Part shown: piece by piece, positions 8,262-16,971 of the stretch | How positions within the stretch are numbered: the stretch's first letter is position 1 | Layout of the letters: each line of letters starts with the position of its first letter | Assembly (NCBI GenBank): GCA_950073835.1 | Contig: CATMRP010000031.1 | Coordinates: forward strand, 1-36,231 | Direction: 5' to 3' | DNA from: an uncultured Alteromonadaceae bacterium | Lineage (GTDB): Bacteria > Pseudomonadota > Gammaproteobacteria > Enterobacterales > Alteromonadaceae | DNA length: 36,231 bases | Made by a program: the position numbers and the translations under genes | Notes under the pieces: model-generated | What the model was told of the DNA's origin: nothing | Databases searched by the model: none | Seen by the model: only the letters and a program-made list of their open reading frames with translations

Positions 8262-9434
8262 TTAGCGCAAACTGTGTTCCGGCACGTTTTCGGCCCGCAG
8301 TGGGGAAAAACGCATTAACCGGCCGCGCTCGCCGTCCGTCAGTACATATACCGATCCGTCACGACCCACAATCACATCCCGTAAACGCTCATTTATAGTA
8401 GCAAAGATTTGCATGGTCGACATGGGATTTTGGTCTATTGCTACTGCATATAACGCCTGATCTTTCAAACTACTAACCAGTAAGTGGTTCGCAAGCTCAG
8501 GAAACGCCGAATCATGATAAACCACCACTGAGGATGGCGCTATAGATGGTGTCCAGTTAAACACTGGATCCACCATGCCGTCATAATGGGTGAACGGTGA
8601 AATTTTCGCGCCGGAGTAGTCCTTGCCCAGCGTTACCACCGGCCAGCCATAGTTGTTACCAGCCACCAGCAGGTTAATTTCGTCGCCGCCGTCAGGGCCA
8701 TGCTCATTGAGCCAGATTGTGCCGGAAACCGGATCCTCAACCAACCCCTGCGGATTGCGATGGCCCAGGGTAAAAAGATAGCTTTGCGGTGCATCAGGCG
8801 TGGTATAAAACGGATTATCCAGCGGCGCACTGCCGTCTTCGTTAAAGCGCAGCACTTTACCCAGCATGCTGCTTTTTTGCTGCGCCTGCTCACGGTAGTC
8901 AAAGCCATCACCGCTGGTCATCAACCAGGTGCCATCTGCCAGTTTCAGCAGCCGTCCGCCAAAGTGTACCGGCGTATCCTTGGGCGTCTTCACCTTAAAT
9001 AGGGTTTTTACCTCAGGCTTGTTGCCCACCAGCCTGACCGTGCCGAAAGCCAGGTGATTTTCATTGTCATCACCCACCGCAAAGCTTAAATAAACCCGTC
9101 GGGTTTCGGTAAAGTCATCAGCCAGCACAATGTCCAGCAAGCCGCCCTGCCCAGCCACATAGAGCTGGTCGATTTGCAGGGGGATTTCAAGTCGTTGCCC
9201 GGCATGGGTATATTCAATAATGGTCCCGCCGCGCTCAGTGATCAGCCAGCCACCGAGCGGGTTTTCGGCAACCGCCCACGGCGAGGCGAGATAGCCGGCA
9301 ATCTGGGTTTGATGGAAATTTCCGGTCAACGGTGGCGGATCATCGGCCTGAGTAGTAAGGGCCCAGAACAGGCTCACTATCCCCATCAGAAGGGGCATCA
9401 ACTTTTGACCTCGCTGATGTAATGCTTTACACAT
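8262..9434 (-). CDS. PQQ-dependent aldose/sorbosone-type sugar dehydrogenase
   Basis: A secreted six-bladed propeller enzyme of the GSDH family (YliI/Asd-like) that oxidises sugars with PQQ in the periplasm. Signatures are LASPWAVAENPLGGWLITERGG near the mature N-terminus, FGGRLLKLADGTWLMTSGDG, GHRNPQGL and NEHGPDGGDEINLLVAGNNY. The reading frame is open up to 9602. I prefer the ATG at 9434-9432 because it gives a normal signal peptide (basic MCKALHQRGQK, hydrophobic core, TTQA cleavage). A shorter start at 9398 has a GAGG site 10 nt upstream and is also possible. No PQQ biosynthesis genes are in the window, so the cofactor is made elsewhere or scavenged. It is divergent from the membrane protein at 9573. 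Confidence 0.88.
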   Translation of the reverse strand: MCKALHQRGQKLMPLLMGIVSLFWALTTQADDPPPLTGNFHQTQIAGYLASPWAVAENPLGGWLITERGGTIIEYTHAGQRLEIPLQIDQLYVAGQGGLLDIVLADDFTETRRVYLSFAVGDDNENHLAFGTVRLVGNKPEVKTLFKVKTPKDTPVHFGGRLLKLADGTWLMTSGDGFDYREQAQQKSSMLGKVLRFNEDGSAPLDNPFYTTPDAPQSYLFTLGHRNPQGLVEDPVSGTIWLNEHGPDGGDEINLLVAGNNYGWPVVTLGKDYSGAKISPFTHYDGMVDPVFNWTPSIAPSSVVVYHDSAFPELANHLLVSSLKDQALYAVAIDQNPMSTMQIFATINERLRDVIVGRDGSVYVLTDGERGRLMRFSPLRAENVPEHSLR

Positions 9435-9572
9435 ACCGATTAGACTATCAACAACTTGTAACTGGCAGCTTAGCATGAAATTATACGATTTGTGTTGCGC
9501 TTTATTGTAAGCAGTGTTGTCATCTACGCAAGATGAGTTTAACTCAAGCCTGTGCCAGAGAGTATTCCTGTA

Positions 9573-10085
9573 ATGTCTGCAAAAGTCGTTTACGAAGTTC
9601 AATCCGACATCAGTCCGGTCACCAAAGCCAGCGCCTTGTTAGTGAGCTGGTTGGTAGCCTACACCATTGCCAGTGTGTCTCAGTCCCAGTTTGTTCTGGC
9701 GAATCTGGAATCACTTGGCGTTAACATAACCGGTAATCAATGGCTTGAACATACTGTGCTCGACTGGTGGGGGCTGCTTCCCAAATACGGTACGGCGGTG
9801 TTTGCTGCAATGTGTATTGCTTTATTTGTGAGTGGCCGTGCCGGTCGCATGCTTAAACTACGCAGTAACTGGTTACACCCGCTGGCTGGCGGCCTGGCCA
9901 TGGCGCTGACACTCATGCTGATGCAACCTTTGCTAAATGTTACCCTTATTGCCGGCACGCGCTCTTTTGAAGGCCAGATCTGGCAGGTAATCGCCGGCGT
10001 AACCGGCGGTTTAACCTATAAGTTTTTACGCCAGGACGTGGCGCGCTGGATTATTCAGCGACCGCGCCAGAATGCGCTATTGTAG
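9573..10085 (+). CDS. Small integral membrane protein of unknown function
   Basis: A ~170-residue protein. The frame is open from a GTG at 9552, but the ATG at 9573 with a GAGAG site 11 nt upstream is a better start. I recognise no family. There are four likely transmembrane stretches: ALLVSWLVAYTIASV, YGTAVFAAMCIALFVSG, LAGGLAMALTLMLMQPLL and a weaker one around IWQVIAGVTGGLTY. A basic C-terminal tail (RWIIQRPRQNALL) follows. It is divergent from the sugar dehydrogenase gene, and its last 9 bp overlap tail-to-tail with the convergent HupE-like gene. No function is assigned. Confidence 0.8.
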   Translation: MSAKVVYEVQSDISPVTKASALLVSWLVAYTIASVSQSQFVLANLESLGVNITGNQWLEHTVLDWWGLLPKYGTAVFAAMCIALFVSGRAGRMLKLRSNWLHPLAGGLAMALTLMLMQPLLNVTLIAGTRSFEGQIWQVIAGVTGGLTYKFLRQDVARWIIQRPRQNALL

Positions 10086-11354
10086 CGGCATCCTGGTCAG
10101 GCTAAGGGAGCGTTCATTAGCCTTCTCGCAGCGTTGTTTTTTACGCCAGTATTTCACTGTACTCAGCGCTATTACGGCAGCGACCACGGCCAACGTGTGA
10201 CCAGCGTTCAGGGTAAATGTATGCTCACCAGTTATCCACTGCGGAGCGATTCGTTGGGTTAACCACAGCGCCCCAAAAGCAGCAACAATAAGACCGGTGA
10301 CCCATCGTAAAGCTGTAAAAGCACGGCTTTTACGCCATAGGTTGATACACGGTAAAAGCATCAGGACCAATAGTACCTGGATTATTTCGATGCCCAGATT
10401 AAACCCAAACAGCACAATAAGCTGCGACGACATTTGTAACCCGTCGACACTCAGTGCACTGGCAAATGCCATACCGTGAATCAGGCCAAATAGCATCGCA
10501 AGCAGATTGTCTCGCCCGGCAAAAAGCGGAAAGAGCACGTTTACCCCACCCAGCAGCACACTTCCTGCCACCGCGGCTTCAACCCACATCAGGTAATCCG
10601 GCATTGGCAACAGAGCATTGATAGCCAACGTAACAGAATGACCAATAGCAAATGAGGTAACCAGCCTGAAGGCATCTCCTATTGTTGCCGGATGCGATTG
10701 CCAGGTCCGGCGACGAGCACGCAGCCCGGTAACCATGAGAAGTGACAGTAAAAAGGCCAGATGATCACTGCCTTCCAGAATATGATGAATGCCATGATAA
10801 ATGATTCGCACAAAGCCATGCCATGGCCCGTGATTGGCGCGTGGAATATCTATTTGGTTATGCCCGTAACGCAGGATATCGATTAAAACAGGCTCTGCAT
10901 CGATGTGCCCCAGGGCCATGTCATTCTGAAGAAACACCAGGGTGCGATGATTAATAACGTAATGTTGGATGATATCGTTATACAGTGTCAGTGAAGATAC
11001 CGTCTCACCCGGTGGCATCGCCAGGGCTAATTGCGCGGCTACGAAAGTTTCATCGTCGAGGGTACGAAAATGGGTGTCACCCAACGTTAATTTAAGCGCC
11101 CGGCCAGCCGAAAACAATTGCAGGTGATCAGCGAGATAAAGTTCAAATTTCTCCCGCTCAAAATGCTTAAGTGTTTGCCAGGTTTTAACGTCTGGCAGGG
11201 CTTTCTCTAACTGGTCTGCAGGGAGGTGGAGTGTAACCCCCACCTGCTGCTGATCTACAGACAGATACAAGCGGCTCTGGCTGGCGGGGTGGGCCGCCGC
11301 CCGCCCCGCTACCAGCCATACGATAATGACGATAGCAAGACGCCAGTTAATCAT
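10077..11354 (-). CDS. HupE/UreJ-family membrane protein
   Basis: A 425- or 426-residue protein with a signal peptide (cleavage near GRAAA-HP), a periplasmic N-terminal domain of ~160 residues, and a C-terminal block of six or so transmembrane helices. The motifs YHGIHHILEGSDHLAFLL (187-204 from the upstream GTG), SFAIGHSVTLA and FGLIHGMAFASAL are typical of the HupE/UreJ_2 family, whose His-rich helices are thought to handle metal ions such as nickel. The substrate here is not shown. The start is either GTG (11357) or, more likely, ATG (11354), which overlaps the TGA of the DUF3500 gene by one base (TGATG). The two are thus translationally coupled. The 3' end overlaps the convergent gene at 9573 by 9 bp. 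Confidence 0.85.
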   Translation of the reverse strand: MINWRLAIVIIVWLVAGRAAAHPASQSRLYLSVDQQQVGVTLHLPADQLEKALPDVKTWQTLKHFEREKFELYLADHLQLFSAGRALKLTLGDTHFRTLDDETFVAAQLALAMPPGETVSSLTLYNDIIQHYVINHRTLVFLQNDMALGHIDAEPVLIDILRYGHNQIDIPRANHGPWHGFVRIIYHGIHHILEGSDHLAFLLSLLMVTGLRARRRTWQSHPATIGDAFRLVTSFAIGHSVTLAINALLPMPDYLMWVEAAVAGSVLLGGVNVLFPLFAGRDNLLAMLFGLIHGMAFASALSVDGLQMSSQLIVLFGFNLGIEIIQVLLVLMLLPCINLWRKSRAFTALRWVTGLIVAAFGALWLTQRIAPQWITGEHTFTLNAGHTLAVVAAVIALSTVKYWRKKQRCEKANERSLSLTRMPLQ

Positions 11355-12589
11355 CACAGACTATTCCCATAATCATAGGTTTTGTCTCGGAAAACCGTAT
11401 GGTAGTGAGTTTGGTTACGAACAATAATGCCGTTTTGACAAACGACTTCAATCCATAACCGGGGACCATCAATTCTCATGTAGGTGCCCGAAACATCAAC
11501 GTCTACACCGGTAGATTCATCGCCCGCCCAGGCAATATAGGTATCTTCAAGGGCCGCCTCAGAGGTATAGTCGGCCAACAGATGCTCAGCGACATTGGCC
11601 GGATAATCGTTTACCCAGGTTTCGATAGCTGCAATAACATAAGCCTGTTGCTCTTCAGTCAACTCCGATACCAGCACACCGGTGCGGTTACTCCCATAGG
11701 GATAGGACGACGGGTAAGTACCATTGCCGTTGTCCGGGCCAACCAATACATCCGAATAGTATTCGTCATATAAAAAAGCATTGCTTAACTCATCGGCCGT
11801 TAAGCTGTTAAACATGGCTACTAATGCATTCCCCTCATCGGCCAGAGGCGCATAGGTTGTCGAATTTATTTCAAAGCTGCCTTTGGGTTCGGCTCCTTCA
11901 TGCATTGGTACCGGATAACCTACACCGGCCATATAAGTAATGTTAAATGCCATATGATGCCCGCCAAACTGCAGCATCCAGTTTTCGGTTGTAGACGGCT
12001 CACCGATAAAAGCCAGGTAGTAATGATCTGAACCATACTGATTGCTACCTGCGCCAATTTCAACCAGATAATCATCGGCCGCCAGTAAGCCCTCCAGATC
12101 CTGCATACCTTGCTCTGTCAACGCAACTTGCAACACTTCGAATGCAGCTTCTTGTTGCGATGACGTCAAATCCCCCATTGCCAGACCATTTCGACTGACC
12201 GAAGGCAAGTTAGACCAAGTGGTTTTGGCAGTACTGTCGGTGAATTCATAAACCAAACCAGCTTGTTGATCAGCAGACAGCGTGTCCATAAAGGCGTTTG
12301 CCGAACACACCAGCTCAGCCATTTCACCACTTTCTTCACAACTGGTATCTTCTGTTGAGCTATCATCATCACTTTCGTCAGCAGAAGTATCGTCGTCAGA
12401 ATCGCTATCATCGTCGTCACTGTCATCATCGCTACTGTCATCACTGCTATCATCTGATGAACTTGCGGCAGTCTCATCGATTATATCGTCGCTGCTACTG
12501 CCACAGGCTGTTACTGACAGCGCGCAAACAAGTAAAAAAAATCGCAACAACACCGTTATGGTGAAAGTTCTGGAGGTTTCGTTAGTCAT
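11354..12589 (-). CDS. DUF3500 lipoprotein with Ser/Asp-rich linker
   Basis: A 411-residue protein with a lipoprotein signal (ALSVTAC, Cys29), then ~45 residues almost wholly of Ser and Asp (roughly 33-82), then a DUF3500 domain. The domain is recognised from MDTLSADQQAGLVYEF, TWSNLP, RNGLAMGDLT, YLAFIGEP, NWMLQFGGHHMAFNI and a C-terminal HYHTVFRDKTYDYG. The many His/Asp/Glu residues suggest metal binding, but the function of the family is not established. The acidic linker may hold the domain away from the membrane or bind cations. It is coupled by a one-base overlap to the downstream HupE-like gene, so the pair probably acts together, perhaps in metal handling (inference). The ribosome site is a weak AAGG at ~9 nt. 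Confidence 0.88.
   Translation of the reverse strand: MTNETSRTFTITVLLRFFLLVCALSVTACGSSSDDIIDETAASSSDDSSDDSSDDDSDDDDSDSDDDTSADESDDDSSTEDTSCEESGEMAELVCSANAFMDTLSADQQAGLVYEFTDSTAKTTWSNLPSVSRNGLAMGDLTSSQQEAAFEVLQVALTEQGMQDLEGLLAADDYLVEIGAGSNQYGSDHYYLAFIGEPSTTENWMLQFGGHHMAFNITYMAGVGYPVPMHEGAEPKGSFEINSTTYAPLADEGNALVAMFNSLTADELSNAFLYDEYYSDVLVGPDNGNGTYPSSYPYGSNRTGVLVSELTEEQQAYVIAAIETWVNDYPANVAEHLLADYTSEAALEDTYIAWAGDESTGVDVDVSGTYMRIDGPRLWIEVVCQNGIIVRNQTHYHTVFRDKTYDYGNSL
12355..12490 (-). repeat. Low-complexity Ser/Asp-coding tract
   Basis: Imperfect short repeats of GATGAT and AGCAGTGATGAT units on the minus strand encode the SSDDSSDDD-type linker of the DUF3500 lipoprotein. The repeats also create long serine- and histidine-rich open frames on the plus strand that are artefacts. 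Slippage here would change linker length in steps. Confidence 0.8.
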
Positions 12590-12594
12590 TCTTA

Positions 12595-12722
12595 AGAGCC
12601 TTTGAAGTCAGGGATAAAATCAATTGCTCATCTGACTTAACCGCTACAGAAACGTTTAAAACTTTGCAAAACTTTACATAAGCTAACAGAATCAGGCCAA
12701 ACTGATTGCGCTCAAAGGCTCT
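12595..12722. repeat. 11-bp inverted repeats flanking the DUF3500 promoter region
   Basis: AGAGCCTTTGA (12595-12605) and TCAAAGGCTCT (12712-12722) are exact reverse complements ~106 bp apart. One lies just before the DUF3500 ATG, overlapping its ribosome-site region. The other lies ~125 bp upstream. They may be paired operators or could close a leader-RNA structure. Between them is a direct repeat AAAACTTT and AT-rich sequence likely to hold the promoter. Confidence 0.6.
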
Positions 12723-12762
12723 CGGCTCCCCGAGTTAGAAACCGACTGTGCCACTGCCTTTT

Positions 12763-12809
12763 GCGAGCGCCCAACAGGGGCCTGAATGTGTGCTCCCTTG
12801 GGCGGTCGC
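12763..12809. terminator. Large hairpin after phoD-like gene
   Basis: GCGAGCGCCCAA (12763-12774) pairs with TTGGGCGGTCGC (12798-12809) with one mismatch. An inner GGGG/CTCCC pairing leaves a loop near 12781-12792. It begins 6 nt after the phosphatase stop codon (minus strand). There is no T-run on either side, so it may protect the 3' end or act with a factor rather than being a classical terminator. Confidence 0.5.
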
Positions 12810-12814
12810 CGGAT

Positions 12815-14464
12815 TTAAGACGGCTCAATAGCCAGCGAAGAGCCGGCTTTGCTTATCTTATACCGGCGCAACGTTTTCGCGCTGTAGTGTTCACTGGTTA
12901 TGTTAGATACGCCAATAAAACTGGCCATTGCGGTGTTCGGAGCAAGCTCAAGTTTCACATAACCGCGATGCTGACAGTCGGTCCACAGAATTTCGCGGTT
13001 GTGCTGTGCTACCCGTTGATCAAACTCCCCGGCCAGTGCCGGCCCAAAGGTTTCAAAGTCGCCCGGCGAGGTAATGCCAGCCGTCCCCAGTTCCACTCCC
13101 ATGGCATCGCCATCACCGGCAAATAACTGATTTGCCCAGAACGCATGGCTATCACCGGTTAACACAATTAAATCGGTGGCGTTTGCCGACTGACAGAGCT
13201 GATAAAACTTCTCTCTGGCCACGGGGTAGCCATCCCAGGTATCCAGGTAAATAGGTAAGTCATATTTACCCAGGGCCATAAAGTAGCCAAAGTGTTGGGC
13301 AATCGCGCCATTGTCGGCAAGAGCCTTGGGCAGGGTTAAATCCCTGGCGTCCGGTACATTGGTACGGGCCATGGGGATCTGGTTGCCGATCAGTCGCCAT
13401 TTGGCTCCCTTGGCAACAGACTCGGCCAGTTTTTGATTAACAAAATTCTCTATCGCTACGCTTAGCATAGAGCGTCCAGGGTTGCCCAGCACCGACTCAA
13501 TAAAATGCCGCAGCGAGTGTTCTGATTTGATCTGTGGCAGATGTTGAGCGTAATCAATTTGCTCACTGCGACCAGTATGGCGGGTTTCCAGGGTTGTCAG
13601 TGTGGCCAGGCTACCAAACTCGAAATGGCGCCAGAGCTGCGCTTTTTCAGCCTGTTTAGCCGGTTCCCGCAACGGCATCCACTCGTAATAAGCCTGAATG
13701 GAGGCCGCTCTGCGATCAGCCCAGTCGCCTTCATCTACCTGATGATTCTGCGCCCCATGCATATACGGGTTATTGGCTGATTCGTGGTCGTCCCAGGTGG
13801 GAATTAACGGATGAGAAGCATGCATTAACCGCGAACCATTATCGGTTTTATACTGGCGATGTCGGGTTCGGTAATCCGATAACGATACAATTTCATTGGC
13901 GGGCTGATGCCGGCGGTTAAGCTTACGCCCTTCCTCGTCTCCCCAGCTGTCCTGCCCGTATTCATAAATATAGTCGCCAAGGTGTAACACAAAATCGACC
14001 GACTCATCGCCCGCAATGTGATGGTAGGCATTAAAATAACCAAACGGGTAGTTTGAGCAGGACGCCACGGCGATGTTCAGTGATTCAGGCTCGCCGGCGG
14101 GCAGTGTCTTGGTGCGTCCGGGTTCACTCTGGCCATTGCTGGTGATGAAGCGGTAATAATAAGTGGTTCCCGGTTCCAGACCTGTGACGTCAATTTTAAA
14201 GGTGCAATCCTGCGCGAGCGAAGTTTCCCCCTGGCCACTTTTTACCAGTTGCTTAAATGTTAGATCCCTGGCTAGCTGCCATGTCAGTGCAACCGGCTCA
14301 CGGGTATGGGTCCATAGAATTACGCTGTTGTGGGTCGGATCACCGCTTGCTACGCCACAGTCAAATAAGGGATTTACCGGAGCAGCAGCTACCTGATAAG
14401 CAAAAGGCGTCAAGGCGCCTGAGGCAAGGGTGGTTTTTAAAAACTGGCGACGAGAGAAAATCAT
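12815..14464 (-). CDS. phoD: PhoD-family alkaline phosphatase/phosphodiesterase, Tat-exported
   Basis: 549 residues with a twin-arginine signal (SRRQFLK at 4-10, cleavage after AAA near 28), so it is exported folded to the periplasm or outside. PhoD enzymes release phosphate from phosphomonoesters and phosphodiesters using Fe3+ and Ca2+. An N-terminal Ig-like domain (FDCGVASGDPTHNSVILWT) is followed by the catalytic domain with VASCSNYPFGYF (Cys136), LHLGDYIYEYG (Asp164), TWDDHESANN (225-231) and LTGDSHAFWANQ. The C-terminal part has VELGTAGITSPG. It has its own Pho-box promoter at 14495-14539, consistent with induction under phosphate starvation. The gene is otherwise monocistronic and followed by a hairpin. 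Confidence 0.95.
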   Translation of the reverse strand: MIFSRRQFLKTTLASGALTPFAYQVAAAPVNPLFDCGVASGDPTHNSVILWTHTREPVALTWQLARDLTFKQLVKSGQGETSLAQDCTFKIDVTGLEPGTTYYYRFITSNGQSEPGRTKTLPAGEPESLNIAVASCSNYPFGYFNAYHHIAGDESVDFVLHLGDYIYEYGQDSWGDEEGRKLNRRHQPANEIVSLSDYRTRHRQYKTDNGSRLMHASHPLIPTWDDHESANNPYMHGAQNHQVDEGDWADRRAASIQAYYEWMPLREPAKQAEKAQLWRHFEFGSLATLTTLETRHTGRSEQIDYAQHLPQIKSEHSLRHFIESVLGNPGRSMLSVAIENFVNQKLAESVAKGAKWRLIGNQIPMARTNVPDARDLTLPKALADNGAIAQHFGYFMALGKYDLPIYLDTWDGYPVAREKFYQLCQSANATDLIVLTGDSHAFWANQLFAGDGDAMGVELGTAGITSPGDFETFGPALAGEFDQRVAQHNREILWTDCQHRGYVKLELAPNTAMASFIGVSNITSEHYSAKTLRRYKISKAGSSLAIEPS

Positions 14465-14494
14465 AGTAAGGTCCGCACAACAAAATGGAGCCTG

Positions 14495-14539
14495 ACTATG
14501 CAGAAGCTCTGTGACACTCCGATGAAGTGTCGATGAAGA
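14495..14539 (-). promoter_or_regulatory. Pho-box promoter of phoD
   Basis: On the minus strand three half-sites are spaced exactly 11 bp apart: TCTTCAT (14539-14533), ACTTCAT (14528-14522) and GTGTCAC (14517-14511). The last matches 6 of 7 positions of the PhoB half-site CTGTCAT/C; the others keep TCAT. Ten bases further on is a -10-like CATAGT (14500-14495). This Pho-box to -10 spacing is the same as in E. coli pstS. The 5' untranslated region would be ~25 nt. Confidence 0.7.
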
Positions 14540-14602
14540 TTTTACTAAGGCATTGAAACTACTTTACTAAGTACACTTCCAACCAACTCCGCCACCAGCT
14601 GA

Positions 14603-15925
14603 TTAGCCGCGGGATCGCATTTCTTCGACTTTCCTCAGTCTGGTTAATACCTGTTCGCGTATAACTGGCGACTGTCGGGATAAAAACTCTTCGGCTTTAG
14701 CCTGGCTGTAGCGGCCGTAACTTTTGTAAATATTCGACGTAAGTTGGGTAAGTTTATCCTGGTTGGTGATCCTATGCAGATTCTGGTCTGCAAACTGCGG
14801 ATTACGATAGGCCGACCGCGTAATTAACTCAGCAGTCAGTGGTTGGGTATCAATGTCGGTTTGCCTGTTTAGCCAGCTTAGCGCCTGTTCGGGCTGGTTA
14901 AAACTCATTGACTCAACCACCACTTTCGCCCGGGATTGGCGTTGTTCCGGCGCTGCCCGTTGCATAAACCGTTCAGCCGCTTCTTCCGGATCCCTTACCA
15001 GCCAGTTGCGAAACGCACGCTCTTCAATGTCTTGCTTTTGTTCAGGGTTACTAATCAGGTCAAGTCTGGCCAGTGCTTCATCCGGATCGTTGGTTAACCA
15101 TTGAGAAAACACCGCCTGTAATGCACTGTCGTTATCCATGGCCTGCACCCGTTCGAGTAAATACTCAAACTCTGCGGTATTTTGCAGATGCCTGGCGGTG
15201 CTGCTTACGGCATGTTCGATCGCTTCAAAGTCACTGGCATCTAAATCCGTTTCAATGCTGCTGATGGCAGCATCCAAATCCTGTTTGGCGAGGCTTGAAT
15301 ACAAGCCTCTCAGAGTAAATCTGCCCATTGCCTGCTGGCGGGTATCCTCAGGCTGACTCAAATACCACTGCAGCGCAGCATGGGGATCAGAATTTGCCCA
15401 GGTAGCAATAACAGACGACATAATACCGTCTTTTTGCATGCTGCCGGTTACATTCAGGTTCACATAATCCACAGCCTGCAGTGGCGACAATTCTGCCAGG
15501 CGGTTGATAAACATTATAGTCATTTGCAGACCTTCCGGCGAGTCACTGTATTCCAGTTGATTAAGCGCCGCCAGGGTTTGTTCTGCATTTAGTTGCGACA
15601 CAATACCGTAGGCTTTGGCAATACTTGCCATGGTGGGCGACCACCCCATTTCACTTAACAGCGCCCGGGTTTGTAGTATAGCGTCACCAACCGTTATCGG
15701 CCTGTCGGCACTTTCGGCGTTAGTAACAGGTTCCGTGCCGGTCGCCTGTTCATCAGCCCGCCCCCCTGTGCTGCCAGCAATATTTTGCCCGTCTGATTCT
15801 GCTGCATCCATTGCGGTATTTACGGCAACAGTAACGGCGGGCTGGTGAGGTTTAACTTGAGAGGCGCCATACCAATAGGCACAGAGTACGGTCACAATCC
15901 AGAGCGAACCAATCAGTAGTTTCAT
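14603..15925 (-). CDS. Membrane-anchored helical-repeat protein of unknown function
   Basis: About 440 residues. The ATG at 15925 with AAGGA 7 nt upstream is a better start than the TTG at 15931. An N-terminal hydrophobic stretch (LLIGSLWIVTVLCAYWYG) without a clear cleavage site suggests a single membrane anchor. A low-complexity region (to ~65) and then an all-helical body follow. Related units recur: WANSDPHAALQWYLSQPED, FSQWLTNDPDEALARLDLI and FRNWLVRDPEEAAERFMQ, each W..(N/D/R)DP..A, like an alpha-solenoid. I do not recognise a named family. It lies between the phosphatase promoter and another unknown membrane protein, all on the minus strand, with 130 nt to the latter. It probably scaffolds protein contacts in the periplasm. 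Confidence 0.8.
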   Translation of the reverse strand: MKLLIGSLWIVTVLCAYWYGASQVKPHQPAVTVAVNTAMDAAESDGQNIAGSTGGRADEQATGTEPVTNAESADRPITVGDAILQTRALLSEMGWSPTMASIAKAYGIVSQLNAEQTLAALNQLEYSDSPEGLQMTIMFINRLAELSPLQAVDYVNLNVTGSMQKDGIMSSVIATWANSDPHAALQWYLSQPEDTRQQAMGRFTLRGLYSSLAKQDLDAAISSIETDLDASDFEAIEHAVSSTARHLQNTAEFEYLLERVQAMDNDSALQAVFSQWLTNDPDEALARLDLISNPEQKQDIEERAFRNWLVRDPEEAAERFMQRAAPEQRQSRAKVVVESMSFNQPEQALSWLNRQTDIDTQPLTAELITRSAYRNPQFADQNLHRITNQDKLTQLTSNIYKSYGRYSQAKAEEFLSRQSPVIREQVLTRLRKVEEMRSRG

Positions 15926-16055
15926 ATCCAATCCTTTGAAAACGAGAATGTGTCGGTCTTACCTTTGTAAGGCTATAGATCACCGACCAATACAACAAAA
16001 GTCTAACCTTTAATGGCAGGCATCGCCAAACTAATTACTTAGCAGGTCACAGAGG

Positions 16056-16868
16056 TTATAACGAGGACCTCCTGGCCAGAAAGCCGAGCGCAGAGCGAGT
16101 GCCATGCAGGCGGATTTGTTGCCCTGGACGAAGTTGCTCCCATTGCGACCTTGGCGTTACCTGGCACACATAATCAAAAAACTGAGATTGGTACTCCGCC
16201 AGATAAATTTTACCGTTACAGTGCTTTTTACGAAAGCGGTGAGGTAACTTAGCGATCGTCACCTGCTCAGTTGCCGTTCTGGCGTCCAGTACATACAGGT
16301 GCAGCGCCACCGGCGCGCCGCGGTAAACAGCTAAAGCAGTAAACAAAGCAATCAGCAAGGCAGCACCAAACGCACCATAGAAACGGCGCGGTGAGTCAAC
16401 GGTTATGGGCTGCTTGCCTTTCGCCAACCGCTCGGCATTCATTTTACGCAGGTGGTTGGTGTGTAAAAATTGTTTGCAAGTTATCACAAATACCACCAGG
16501 CCCGCCGTTAAGGCTGCCCATTTAAAGGGGGTAACCATATCGTTATTCAGTAAGAAAGAGTGAAAATAAACCGGTAATAACATGGCGCCGAGAATTAATC
16601 CGCTAAAAATTAGCGCTAATGTGCCAAGCAGTTTGCGCTGCATTTGCTCAGGTGTTTCGGGTTCTGGCAGCAGTATGTCCTGCTCTGGCACGGGTGAATC
16701 GTCTTTGTTGGCATCAAGTGCGTCCAGCGCCTGATGAATTTTTTTCACCCGCTCAGGAAACCGCGCCTTATCGATGGTGCTGAGCGCTTGTTCAAGTTCG
16801 GCTTTCGAGTATCGAGTATAATCTGGTGTCACTGATCCATTGACCTTGCTGACTTTCCTGGTGGACAC
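16056..16868 (-). CDS. Membrane protein of unknown function
   Basis: 270 residues. A soluble, charged N-terminal part (~1-75: YSKAELEQALSTIDKARFPERVKKIHQALDALD split over two helices) is followed by transmembrane segments LLGTLALIFSGLILGAMLL, WAALTAGLVVFVITC and FGAALLIALFTALAVY. A C-terminal soluble domain (from ~190) has two cysteines (CNGKIYLAEYQSQFFDYVC) that may form a disulphide outside the membrane. No known family was recognised. It starts 103 bp from the divergent DUF2254 gene, so the two share an intergenic promoter region. Whether they act together is unknown. Confidence 0.8.
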   Translation of the reverse strand: MSTRKVSKVNGSVTPDYTRYSKAELEQALSTIDKARFPERVKKIHQALDALDANKDDSPVPEQDILLPEPETPEQMQRKLLGTLALIFSGLILGAMLLPVYFHSFLLNNDMVTPFKWAALTAGLVVFVITCKQFLHTNHLRKMNAERLAKGKQPITVDSPRRFYGAFGAALLIALFTALAVYRGAPVALHLYVLDARTATEQVTIAKLPHRFRKKHCNGKIYLAEYQSQFFDYVCQVTPRSQWEQLRPGQQIRLHGTRSALGFLARRSSL

Positions 16869-16971
16869 GATACACCACCAGTTAAGAAAAAACTAATCAA
16901 TCCAAATCAATGGGTTAATTCGTACTAAACTGGTATTTTACAGGAAAGCTCACTGCTTATTAGGAAAACGG

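Noticed and set aside
9435..9602. N-terminal extension of the sugar dehydrogenase up to 9602
   Set aside because: It would put ~56 polar, Cys/Asn-rich residues before an obvious signal peptide.
12282..12605. Plus-strand Ser-rich and His-rich open frames over the DUF3500 gene
   Set aside because: They are produced by the Ser/Asp-coding repeats of the minus-strand gene read in other frames.
12763..12809. Integron attC-like site (GCCCAAC ... CTTGGGC)
   Set aside because: The right core lacks the required G of GTTRRRY, the site is shorter than known attC sites, and there are no gene cassettes or integrase nearby.
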